A stretch of DNA of 13,351 nucleotides, from positions 1 to 13,351 of the forward strand of contig JAGVBM010000277.1 in assembly GCA_020059765.1 (NCBI GenBank), in the 5' to 3' direction. The stretch is from Bacillota bacterium (lineage in GTDB: Bacteria > Bacillota > Bacilli > Tumebacillales > Effusibacillaceae). This document shows positions 6,392 through 13,241 of this stretch, one piece after another. Each line of letters opens with the position of its first letter. The first letter of the stretch is position 1. The notes beneath the pieces were generated by a model. The model searched no databases. It had not been told where the DNA came from and was given only the letters and a program-made list of their open reading frames with translations. The translations under genes were made by a program, and so were the position numbers.

Positions 6392-6622
6392 TCAGCTGTA
6401 TGGTTCCGCAAAGCTTTCCGAATCCGAATCCAATTCGAGGAAGAGTGAAAAAAGGCTGTCTTGAAACGCCACGAGATAGGGATCGGAAACACCGCTTTTG
6501 CGGTAAAGCTTGACCATCTCCCGATTCAGGCGTTGAAACTCTTCGCTGATGCAGATTCGGGCCACTTCCCTGCACAACTGAAAGAGACGGGCATCACGCG
6601 AGTCAACGGATGGATATTTCAC
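6392..6622 (-). CDS. Small uncharacterised helical protein upstream of the DUF4258-like gene
   Basis: I do not recognise this 76-residue protein. It reads as two or three amphipathic helices: residues about 8-45 are rich in arginine and glutamate, a GVSDP turn is followed by a hydrophobic helix (LVAFQDSLFSLFLEL), and the end is acidic (DSDSES). There is no signal peptide or cysteine cluster. The start is a GTG at 6622 with GGGGGA 8 bases upstream, a modest site. A promoter with an extended -10 lies about 65 bases upstream. One base separates its TGA from the next ATG, so the two small genes form a unit. It could be the antitoxin-like partner of the next protein, but no DNA-binding motif is evident. 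The reading frame itself could still be spurious. Confidence 0.5.
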   Translation of the reverse strand: MKYPSVDSRDARLFQLCREVARICISEEFQRLNREMVKLYRKSGVSDPYLVAFQDSLFSLFLELDSDSESFAEPYS

Positions 6623-6685
6623 GGCACATGTCCCCCACAGCCAGGATGTGCTGCCGAAACAATTGCTGCCGTGATACCAGGTTGT

Positions 6686-6715
6686 AGTATAGCATATCTG
6701 ACAGCAAGAAGTAAA
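6686..6715 (-). promoter_or_regulatory. Sigma-A promoter for the small gene pair and rpsO
   Basis: On the minus strand TTTACT (6715-6710) is followed after 18 bases by TATACT (6691-6686), preceded by TG plus one base (TGCTATACT, an extended -10). Transcription would begin near 6679, about 57 bases before the GTG of the first small gene. It lies in the 171-base gap after ribF, which otherwise shows no gene and no clear terminator. This is the best promoter match in the window. Confidence 0.65.
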
Positions 6716-6793
6716 CAGACAGCACTCGATTGCTTCCAGTCTATGCCGATTTTCCGTTGTCCTATGCCACAGAAACCAGACTTCGCATCCCTG

Positions 6794-7732
6794 CTAATAA
6801 GACAGCCTTCGTTTTGCTTCCATGATGTCGGTCCGGATCTGATTCACCAGTTCCCCAGCCGAATTAAATTTTTTTTCGGATCGCAGAAAATCGAGAAACT
6901 CAATCTTGATCATGCGGCGATACAAGTCGTCAGACAGATCAAAAAAGTGCGCTTCCAATGTCAAATGGCGCTCCTCTTCATGAAAGGTCGGCTTGTATCC
7001 GACATTCATCAATCCATTCCATTGTTCACTTGTATCCATGGCCTGTCCGCGTACCACGTATACACCTGTACGCGGCAGGACATATTTATGTAACGGTTCA
7101 AGATTGGCCGTCGGGAAACCCAAAAGTTTTCCCCGTCCCTCCCCGGACACCACCTGCCCTAACAGTTGAAAAGGACGCCCCAGCAATTCGGCCGCCAGCT
7201 TGACTTCCCCAGTCAGCAATTTTTCCCGAATGACGGACGACGATATTTTTTCTCCATAGAGATTGACTGCCGGCACAATATGCACATTTGTTGCATGAAG
7301 CCCGCACATTTCCCGCAATGCGCCGGCGTCCGCCCGACCGCCCGCACCGAACCGGTAATCGAACCCGACTACAATGGTGACCGCATGCAATCCGCATAAG
7401 AATTGGTCGACAAATTGTTCGGCAGGGAGAGCGGCAAATTCCCGGTCAAAATGGACCACATAACTGATCTCCACTCCCAGTTCCGCAAACAACTCAAGTT
7501 TAATCGGCAAGGGAGTCAGTTGATGATCATAATTGACGCCTGCTCCCAACACCTGTCGCGGATGCGGGTCAAATGTCATGACTGCCAGTTTTACACCCTT
7601 TTGCACAGCAATCGTTCTGGCTTCTTCAATAATTTGCCGATGTCCGCGATGGACGCCGTCAAAGTTGCCGATTGCCAATACGCACGGTTCGAACGAATCG
7701 GTTGGAATTCCCGTAATTCGAACAGTCTTCAC
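6794..7732 (-). CDS. ribF: Bifunctional riboflavin kinase / FAD synthetase
   Basis: This 312-residue cytoplasmic enzyme phosphorylates riboflavin to FMN and adenylylates FMN to FAD. The N-terminal nucleotidyltransferase domain shows GNFDGVHRGH, TFDPHPRQVL, VGFDYRFGAGGRADAG and the SSSVIR motif. The C-terminal kinase domain shows GRGKLLGFPTANL, GVYVVRG and NVGYKPTF, then ends in a basic helix. The length is typical. I chose GTG 7732 because AGGGGGCGGAG lies just upstream; an in-frame TTG at 7774 would overlap truB and lacks a ribosome-binding site. Only 11 bases separate it from the truB stop, and its ribosome-binding site overlaps that stop, so translation is likely coupled. No FMN riboswitch is possible in such a short gap. 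Confidence 0.97.
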   Translation of the reverse strand: MKTVRITGIPTDSFEPCVLAIGNFDGVHRGHRQIIEEARTIAVQKGVKLAVMTFDPHPRQVLGAGVNYDHQLTPLPIKLELFAELGVEISYVVHFDREFAALPAEQFVDQFLCGLHAVTIVVGFDYRFGAGGRADAGALREMCGLHATNVHIVPAVNLYGEKISSSVIREKLLTGEVKLAAELLGRPFQLLGQVVSGEGRGKLLGFPTANLEPLHKYVLPRTGVYVVRGQAMDTSEQWNGLMNVGYKPTFHEEERHLTLEAHFFDLSDDLYRRMIKIEFLDFLRSEKKFNSAGELVNQIRTDIMEAKRRLSY

Positions 7733-7743
7733 AGCTCCGCCCC

Positions 7744-8658
7744 CTACTCTTTGAACACTTTCTCTGGTTTGCAATGAACCGATTGTCCATCGATTTGAAC
7801 AACGCGATAAATTGCCAGCAATTGGCCAAATCGGTCCTCGATCCGAATCCGGTCGTCTTGTGCCAGACGATTGTCCTGCAGCGGGAAGGTCATTTGCATC
7901 CCGTTCAGAACGCGGCGGATTTGCTGTTCATTGACAGCATACATAGGAAATTCTTGAACCGCAACGGATGTCGGGAGCAAAATTTGCCCAATCTGCCCGT
8001 TGCCAGAAAGTTGTTCAATTTGTTCCAACGAATGAGCTGCCTGAATGGTAAACGGACCTGATTTGGTGCGGGTCAACGCTGACATATGGGCGGGAATCCC
8101 GATCGATTGACCCAAATCATGACAAAAAGTCCGAACATACGTTCCTTTTGAACATTCGATTGCGAAACGAACCCGGGGAAACGGAGGTTGTAATCGCATC
8201 TCCAGAATCTTGAGGGAATAAATGGTCACCCGGCGGGGAGTCAATTCCACTTTTTCGCCTCTTCGCGCCAGATCGTATGCCCGTTTTCCATTCACTTTTA
8301 CAGCGGAATAGGCGGGTGGAGTCTGTTCAATTTCCCCCAGAAAACCTGAAAAGGCACTCCTCACCAGATCTTCCGTCAGATTCACGGCGTCAACCCGGTC
8401 GACGATTTCTCCAGAGGAATCCTGCGTATCGGTGGAATAACCAAAGGTCACTTCCCCGACATACCCCTTGTTATGGTGCAGCATATATTCGGCAACACGG
8501 GTCGCATTCCCGATACAAAGCGGAAGAACTCCGTCCACTTGCGGATCGAGAGTGCCGGTATGACCGATTTTTTTAATGCCCAGCAACTTTCTGACGCGCC
8601 CGACGACTTGCTGGGAGGTCATTCCTTTCGGTTTGTCGACAATCAAAAGTCCGTTCAT
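7744..8658 (-). CDS. truB: tRNA pseudouridine(55) synthase TruB
   Basis: This 304-residue enzyme converts U55 in the T-loop of nearly all tRNAs to pseudouridine. It starts MNGLLIVDKPKGMTS, has the catalytic motif GHTGTLDP with the nucleophilic aspartate at residue 38, and then GVLPLCIGNATRVAEY. ECSKGTYVRTFCHDLG is the conserved second active-site stretch. The C-terminal 70 or so residues fit the small PUA-like RNA-binding domain of Gram-positive TruB. The ATG (8658-8656) overlaps the TGA stop of nrnA (8657-8655) in an ATGA arrangement, typical of coupled translation. A longer frame back to 8730 would lie inside nrnA and was rejected. Confidence 0.97.
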   Translation of the reverse strand: MNGLLIVDKPKGMTSQQVVGRVRKLLGIKKIGHTGTLDPQVDGVLPLCIGNATRVAEYMLHHNKGYVGEVTFGYSTDTQDSSGEIVDRVDAVNLTEDLVRSAFSGFLGEIEQTPPAYSAVKVNGKRAYDLARRGEKVELTPRRVTIYSLKILEMRLQPPFPRVRFAIECSKGTYVRTFCHDLGQSIGIPAHMSALTRTKSGPFTIQAAHSLEQIEQLSGNGQIGQILLPTSVAVQEFPMYAVNEQQIRRVLNGMQMTFPLQDNRLAQDDRIRIEDRFGQLLAIYRVVQIDGQSVHCKPEKVFKE

Positions 8659-9629
8659 GATACAATCGCTTCTCTCACTTTCGTCAGAACTTGTAGCTGC
8701 ACTTGCTCTGCCGGTCCCGGCATGGTGCAACCGGCAGCGCGGGCATGTCCGCCGCCCCCGAAGGATAAAGCGATTTCCCCCACATCGACCCGATACTTGG
8801 AGCGCAGACTGACTTTAATCGAGCCGTCTTCTTTTTCACGGAACAAGATGCCCACTTCAACGCCTTGCACATTTCGCGCGTAACTGACGAGCCCTTCCGC
8901 ATCTTCATCCGAGGCGCCCAATCGGTTCAAAAGCGGTCGTGAAACGGAAAGCCAGGCCACTTTCCCCGACTCGTCCCGCTGCAGACTGCCTAACGCTTCC
9001 CGAATCAATTGCACCTGATTCCAGGTAAGGGACTCCAAGACGCGATCCGAGATTTCGAACGGATTGATTCCCACATCCAGCAGCCCAGCCACAATCTGGT
9101 GCACTTCTACGGTCGTATTGCTGTAGCGGAAACCGCCCGTATCCGTCAAAATTCCGGTATATAAACAGATCGCCCCGCCGATATTCAAATCGAGTTCCAA
9201 ATGCTTCGCGAGAGTAAATACAATCTGGGAAGTGGCTGCCGCCTCGAGATCAACCAGATTCGCCCTGCCAAACAGATCGTTTGTTTTGTGATGGTCGATA
9301 TTCAAGATCTCAGCTTCATCTGCCAGAAGAGCGGCACTCTCCCCCAAACGTCGGATGTCCCCGCAGTCAAGAGCGATCACATGCGAAAACGAGCGAGTGA
9401 TTTCGGAACTGAGCTGAAACTTCTCGCTCATCGGCAGGAAGCGAAACTTGTCGACGACCGGATCCTCATTGGCAATGGTGTACCGTTTTCCCAACGTTTG
9501 CAATAGATGAGCCATTCCCAAGGTCGAACCGTAAGCGTCACCGTCCGGCTGCACATGGGTCAGCAGCAAAAAATCATCCCGTTCCTGAATGAATTCCGCC
9601 GCTTCTTGCAGCATTGTTTCCCTGTCCAC
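8655..9629 (-). CDS. nrnA: Bifunctional oligoribonuclease / pAp phosphatase NrnA
   Basis: This 324-residue DHH/DHHA1 phosphoesterase degrades 2- to 5-base RNA oligomers left by processive nucleases and dephosphorylates 3',5'-pAp. The DHH domain carries THVQPDGDAYGS (DGD at 29-31), ALDCGD (D88 and D91) and IDHHKTN (D112-H113-H114), which bind manganese. The DHHA1 domain ends with GGGGHARAAG (291-300) for substrate recognition. In B. subtilis nrnA is not in the nusA-infB cluster. Here, between rbfA and truB, it would put nanoRNA clearance in one unit with factors for ribosome and tRNA maturation. The GTG at 9629 lies 2 bases after the rbfA stop and has GGGGGA upstream. An ATG five codons in (9614) is the alternative start. 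Confidence 0.95.
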   Translation of the reverse strand: MDRETMLQEAAEFIQERDDFLLLTHVQPDGDAYGSTLGMAHLLQTLGKRYTIANEDPVVDKFRFLPMSEKFQLSSEITRSFSHVIALDCGDIRRLGESAALLADEAEILNIDHHKTNDLFGRANLVDLEAAATSQIVFTLAKHLELDLNIGGAICLYTGILTDTGGFRYSNTTVEVHQIVAGLLDVGINPFEISDRVLESLTWNQVQLIREALGSLQRDESGKVAWLSVSRPLLNRLGASDEDAEGLVSYARNVQGVEVGILFREKEDGSIKVSLRSKYRVDVGEIALSFGGGGHARAAGCTMPGPAEQVQLQVLTKVREAIVS

Positions 9630-9631
9630 GG

Positions 9632-9985
9632 TTATTCCCCCTCTTCCGTGCGAATGTCCCGCAGTACCTCCTGGATTCTTGTACTGTAATCAAGGGACGT
9701 ATCCAGTTGAAATACAATTTCCGGAGTCAGTCGCAGACGAATTCGCTTCCCCACTTCACTGCGGACAAACCCGGCTGCTTTGCGCAGCGCCTTTAACGAT
9801 TCCTGTTTTTGTTCCTCCGACCCCAAAACGGAAACAAACACCTTGGCAATCTGCAGATCACCTGTAACGTCCACTTCTGTTATCGTCACAAAACCAACCC
9901 TCGGATCTTTCAGCTCATTTTGAATGATATCGGAAATTTCCTTTTTCATCTGCTCTCCGACTCGGTTCACGCGAATTTTTCCCAT
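9632..9985 (-). CDS. rbfA: 30S ribosome-binding factor RbfA
   Basis: This 117-residue single KH-like domain protein binds the pre-30S subunit and is needed for 16S rRNA 5' end processing and cold growth. The sequence MGKIRVNRVGEQMKKEISDIIQNELKDPRVGFVTITEVDVTGDLQIAKVFVSVLG is diagnostic, with the alpha-A-beta kinked motif of the family. The ATG at 9985 has GGGAGGTG with about 7-base spacing. A longer frame back to 10078 is not family-like. It follows infB after 96 bases that hold a hairpin, where B. subtilis encodes YlxP; no YlxP remnant is visible. The TAA stop is 2 bases before the nrnA GTG. Confidence 0.97.
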   Translation of the reverse strand: MGKIRVNRVGEQMKKEISDIIQNELKDPRVGFVTITEVDVTGDLQIAKVFVSVLGSEEQKQESLKALRKAAGFVRSEVGKRIRLRLTPEIVFQLDTSLDYSTRIQEVLRDIRTEEGE

Positions 9986-10025
9986 CGTAACACCTCCCAA
10001 ATAATAACTCGTCATGACAGATGAT

Positions 10026-10065
10026 GAAAAGAAACCCGGTGTTGTCACGAACACGACGAACCGGG
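10026..10065 (-). terminator. Possible weak terminator or attenuator between infB and rbfA
   Basis: On the minus strand CCCGGT (10065-10060) pairs with ACCGGG (10040-10035) across a 19-base loop, followed by TTTCTTTTC. Six GC-rich pairs with an interrupted T-run make a mediocre intrinsic terminator that would probably allow readthrough. It lies 16 bases after the infB stop. Confidence 0.4.
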
Positions 10066-10081
10066 CCTGAACAAACACTGC

Positions 10082-12637
10082 TTATTGAACCTTAATTGCT
10101 TCCATCACGAAAGCTTCGATAAAGTCTCCTTCTTTCAAGTCGTTAAAGTGCTCCAATGTAATTCCGCATTCGTATCCGGTCATCACTTCACGGACATCAT
10201 CTTTGAACCGTTTTAGGGAATCCATTTTGCCTTCGTAAATGACAATCCCGTCGCGAATCACACGAACTTCGGCGTTACGCATCATTTTCCCGTCGGTCAC
10301 ATAACAGCCCGCAATGGTGCCGATTTTGGAAACTTTGAATGTCTGGCGAACTTCCGCCCGTCCGAGAATCACTTCTTTATATTCCGGATCCAACATCCCT
10401 TTCATGGCGGATTCCAGCTCATCGATCACATTGTAAATCACTCGGTACAAACGAATGTCGACTTTCTCCGCTTCCGCCATTTTCCCAGCATTGGGTTCGG
10501 GACGAACGTTAAAACCGATCACAATCGCATTGGACGCCGTTGCCAGCAAAATATCCGATTCAGTAACGGCACCAACACCCTTATGAATCACATTCACCCG
10601 TACACCCGATACATCGATCTTTTCGAGAGAACCGGTCAATGCCTCCACTGATCCTTGAACGTCCGCTTTGATAATGACGTTCAATTCCTTGACCTCGCCT
10701 TCCTGAATTTGTTTGTACAGGTCTTCGAGGGTTACGCGGCTATGCTCACCCAATTGTTCCTGCCGCTGCTTGGCGATCCGTTTTTCAATCAGGGAGCGCG
10801 CTTTCCTTTCATCATCGTAAACGACAAACAGGTCACCTGCGCTGGGAACCTCACTCAATCCGAGGATTTCCACTGGGCCAGCCGGACCTACTTCTTTCAC
10901 CCGACGGCCGCGATCATTGACCATCGCGCGAACCTTTCCGAAGGTCGTACCCGCCACAACGATGTCGCCAATTTTGACCGTTCCGTTTTGAACCAGGACC
11001 GTTGCTACGGGTCCGCGACCTTTGTCAAGCTTCGCCTCAATCACGGTTCCGCGCGGTCTCGCTTGCGGATTGGCTTTCAATTCCGCCATTTCCGAGACCA
11101 ACAAAATCATTTCTAAAAGGGATTCCAACCCTTCCTTCTTTTTCGCAGAAATTGGCACAAAAATCGTGTCGCCGCCCCATTCTTCCGAAACCAGGGCATA
11201 TTCGGTAAGTTCCTGACGGACACGGTCCGGATTGGCATCCGGTTTGTCCATTTTGTTTACTGCGACAATAATCGGTACATTGGCCGCTTTAGCATGATTA
11301 ATCGCCTCGACGGTTTGCGGCATTACCCCATCATCTGCAGCAACAACAAGGATCGTAATGTCCGTTACCTGCGCTCCCCGCGCCCGCATCGTTGTAAAAG
11401 CAGCGTGACCCGGAGTATCCAAGAACGTTATCCTTTTCCCGTTTATTTCCACTTGATACGCCCCAATATGTTGGGTAATGCCCCCTGCTTCCTGTGCTGT
11501 TACATTGGTTTCGCGGATCGCGTCCAGCAGTGTGGTCTTGCCGTGATCAACATGTCCCATGATCGTCACGATCGGCGGACGTTCCTCAAGTTGTGCAGGA
11601 TCCTCATCCTCAATCAGCATGTCGATCGCTTCTTCATCAACCGGCTCTTTAACGATCACTTCAATTCCGTAATCGCCTGCCACAAGCTCAACTGCATCCG
11701 TATCAATCTCTTGATTGATCGTCGCCATAATACCCAAGAACAACAGTTTCTTGATAAGCTCCGACGGTTCACGCTTGATCAATTTAGCTAATTCACCGAC
11801 AGTTACCGGCCCTTCGATTTCAATCTGTTTGGGTCCCTCGGGCTGTTTTGGTGCCGGCGGTTGAAATGAACGGTGTTGATTCGGTTTGCCGCCTCTATTT
11901 CCCCTAGTGTTGTTCTGACCTCCGAAAGGTCTCCGGTTGTCTTTGCTGCCTATCGTGTTTTGCTTCGGTTTTTTGGGAATCCGTTCTTCCTTTACAAATC
12001 TCGTGTCATCAAGTACTGCTTCCATGATTGTATTCGCTTCGTTGGCCCGTGCCACTGGTTGCGGCGAGTTGTGTTCCTGCGGTCGTTGTTGGCGGTGATC
12101 GGATCGGTTACCGCCATTCACCTGGGATCTTGCTGCCGTCCGGTGTGCCTGTCCCTGAGAGCCTTGTTGCGGTCTTCCTTGAGAGCCTTGTTGCGGTCTT
12201 CCCTGAGAGCCTTGTTGCGGTCTTCCCTGAGAGCCTTGTTGCGGTCTTCCCTGAGAGCCTTGCTGCGGTCTTCCTTGAGAGCCTTGCTGCGGTCTTCCTT
12301 GAGAGCCTTGCTGCGGTCTTCCTTGAGAGCCTTGCTGCGGCTTCCCGTGAGGGCCCTGTTGATTTCTCAAGGCTTGACGATCGTCGCTTGCTCTTTCCGA
12401 TTGCCGGTTTCCCTCTCTGGCCGAAGCCTTTGCCGCTTGCATTGATTCTTCATTTCGCTGAGATTGTGCCTTTTTCTTCAAGTTCGCCATATACCCTTCC
12501 ACAGCCGTGATCATTTCTTCATCCATCACGCTCATGTGATTGTTGACTTGTATGTTCAGCCGAGTTAAGATCGTGATGATTTCCTTGCTTGTCATATTCA
12601 ATTGTTTCGCGTATTCATATACCCGCGTTTTACTCAC
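10082..12637 (-). CDS. infB: Translation initiation factor IF2
   Basis: This 851-residue GTPase brings fMet-tRNA to the 30S subunit and drives subunit joining. An N-terminal IF2_N segment (about 1-50, RVYEYAKQLNMTSKEI) is followed by a long disordered linker (about 55-265) rich in Q, G, R, N and S, with eight tandem RPQQGSQG-type octapeptides (about 99-162). A second IF2_N domain then leads to the G domain: GHVDHGKT (361-368), DTPGH (407-411), NKMD (461-464) and SAK (497-499). Domains II, III and IV complete the factor. I chose GTG 12637: GGGGG is 8 bases upstream and the protein begins MSKTRVYEYAKQLN as in relatives. A GTG at 12646 has no spacing from that site. The gene overlaps the ylxQ stop by 8 bases. 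Confidence 0.98.
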   Translation of the reverse strand: MSKTRVYEYAKQLNMTSKEIITILTRLNIQVNNHMSVMDEEMITAVEGYMANLKKKAQSQRNEESMQAAKASAREGNRQSERASDDRQALRNQQGPHGKPQQGSQGRPQQGSQGRPQQGSQGRPQQGSQGRPQQGSQGRPQQGSQGRPQQGSQGRPQQGSQGQAHRTAARSQVNGGNRSDHRQQRPQEHNSPQPVARANEANTIMEAVLDDTRFVKEERIPKKPKQNTIGSKDNRRPFGGQNNTRGNRGGKPNQHRSFQPPAPKQPEGPKQIEIEGPVTVGELAKLIKREPSELIKKLLFLGIMATINQEIDTDAVELVAGDYGIEVIVKEPVDEEAIDMLIEDEDPAQLEERPPIVTIMGHVDHGKTTLLDAIRETNVTAQEAGGITQHIGAYQVEINGKRITFLDTPGHAAFTTMRARGAQVTDITILVVAADDGVMPQTVEAINHAKAANVPIIVAVNKMDKPDANPDRVRQELTEYALVSEEWGGDTIFVPISAKKKEGLESLLEMILLVSEMAELKANPQARPRGTVIEAKLDKGRGPVATVLVQNGTVKIGDIVVAGTTFGKVRAMVNDRGRRVKEVGPAGPVEILGLSEVPSAGDLFVVYDDERKARSLIEKRIAKQRQEQLGEHSRVTLEDLYKQIQEGEVKELNVIIKADVQGSVEALTGSLEKIDVSGVRVNVIHKGVGAVTESDILLATASNAIVIGFNVRPEPNAGKMAEAEKVDIRLYRVIYNVIDELESAMKGMLDPEYKEVILGRAEVRQTFKVSKIGTIAGCYVTDGKMMRNAEVRVIRDGIVIYEGKMDSLKRFKDDVREVMTGYECGITLEHFNDLKEGDFIEAFVMEAIKVQ
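12153..12344 (-). repeat. Eight tandem 24-base repeats encoding the octapeptide RPQQGSQG in infB
   Basis: Units begin at 12153, 12177, 12201, 12225, 12249, 12273, 12297 and 12321, each exactly 24 bases with no spacers, so the reading frame is kept. They differ at only two synonymous positions (CAA/CAG for a glutamine, and a third-base C/T change in the GGA/GGG-AG region); the last unit diverges at its edge (GKPQQG). The near identity points to recent expansion by slippage or unequal recombination. Confidence 0.95.
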
Positions 12638-12956
12638 TTGCTTCACCCCCGATTTGTTCCCTTAACAACTGCGCAATCCGATCCGCAAATCCTTTGTTGA
12701 TAATGACGATGACAGCCCGTTCCTCCTTGCCCAATGCCTTTCCCAGTTCCAACTTGGCGGCAAATTCAACGATCGGAACTTGGTAGCTGCGACATTTGTC
12801 CTGGTACTTCTTTTTGGTGTTCGGACCCGCATCTTCGGCAACTACGGTCAAAAGCGCTTTGCCTGAACGAATTCGGGCCATGCACGCTTCATCTCCGGTT
12901 ACAACTCCTCCCGCACTCATCGCAAGTCCCAACAGATTCAACACTTGTTCACGCAT
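12630..12956 (-). CDS. ylxQ: YlxQ, L7Ae/L30e-family RNA-binding protein
   Basis: This 108-residue protein has the L7Ae/L30e/S12e/Gadd45 fold, typical binders of kink-turn RNA. The N-terminus MREQVLNLLGLAMSAGGVVTGDEA and the middle segment (residues 33-46: LLTVVAEDAGPNTK) match the family, in which the VxxAxDAxPNT stretch contacts RNA. In Bacillales it is encoded between ylxR and infB, and the exact RNA partner is not settled. Its ATG (12956) overlaps the ylxR stop by 8 bases and lacks a strong ribosome-binding site, so it is probably translated by coupling. Its stop lies inside the start of infB. The highly basic KEERAVIVIINKGFADR stretch follows the usual length. Confidence 0.92.
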   Translation of the reverse strand: MREQVLNLLGLAMSAGGVVTGDEACMARIRSGKALLTVVAEDAGPNTKKKYQDKCRSYQVPIVEFAAKLELGKALGKEERAVIVIINKGFADRIAQLLREQIGGEASE

Positions 12957-13227
12957 CCTGCTTCACCGTTTGCAAATCACGCTGCAGCTGTTGATAAATC
13001 TCGTCAGAAACGGTTGTTTTCAACGAACGGTCCAGCGCCTTTTTCTTTCGAGCGATCTCAAAACAATTGATCGATCTGCATATATAAGCGCCTCTCCCCG
13101 CCTTTTTTCCGGTCGGGTCAAGGGTTACAGTATCATCCGGACTGTGAACCACACGAATCAGTTCTCGCTTCGGCTTCATTTCCTGACAACCGACACATTT
13201 TCGAGCAGGAATCTTCTTCTGCGCCAC
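12949..13227 (-). CDS. rnpM: RNase P modulator RnpM (YlxR, DUF448)
   Basis: This 92-residue basic protein has the YlxR signature: KIPARKCVGCQEMKPKRELIRVV, then GKKAGRGAYICRSINCFEIARKKKALDRSL. In B. subtilis YlxR was reported to bind the RNase P RNA and modulate the enzyme, giving the name RnpM. The two cysteine pairs (CVGC and CRSINC) are present and may bind a metal, as in some family members. The GTG at 13227 follows GGGGATTCCG and lies 14 bases after the nusA stop. The gene order nusA-ylxR-ylxQ-infB is conserved in Firmicutes and suggests one transcript. Confidence 0.93.
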   Translation of the reverse strand: MAQKKIPARKCVGCQEMKPKRELIRVVHSPDDTVTLDPTGKKAGRGAYICRSINCFEIARKKKALDRSLKTTVSDEIYQQLQRDLQTVKQDA

Positions 13228-13241
13228 CGGAATCCCCGTCC

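Noticed and set aside
6392..6622. First small gene as a Spo0E-like aspartyl-phosphate phosphatase
   Set aside because: The spacing of helices is similar, but the SQELD signature with its catalytic aspartate is absent; the aligned position is phenylalanine.
6461..7093. 210-codon plus-strand open frame opposite ribF and the gap after it
   Set aside because: It is antisense to ribF and the promoter region, has no family resemblance, and all supported genes are on the other strand.
7733..7774. Upstream TTG start for ribF
   Set aside because: It lies inside truB without a ribosome-binding site, while GTG 7732 has a G-rich site and fits the family N-terminus.
11990..12040. Internal IF2 start (short IF2 form) at the ATG of MEAVLDDTRF
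   Set aside because: Short IF2 forms exist in other bacteria, but no Shine-Dalgarno of useful quality precedes this ATG.
12153..12344. Regular 24-base repeats considered as a CRISPR array
   Set aside because: The units are directly adjacent with no spacers and encode an in-frame octapeptide in infB.
11873..12510. Two long plus-strand open frames opposite the IF2 repeat region (190 and 160 codons)
   Set aside because: They are open only because the 24-base repeat is a multiple of three and lacks stops in those frames. Their products are repetitive, have no ribosome-binding site of note, and lie antisense to well-supported infB.
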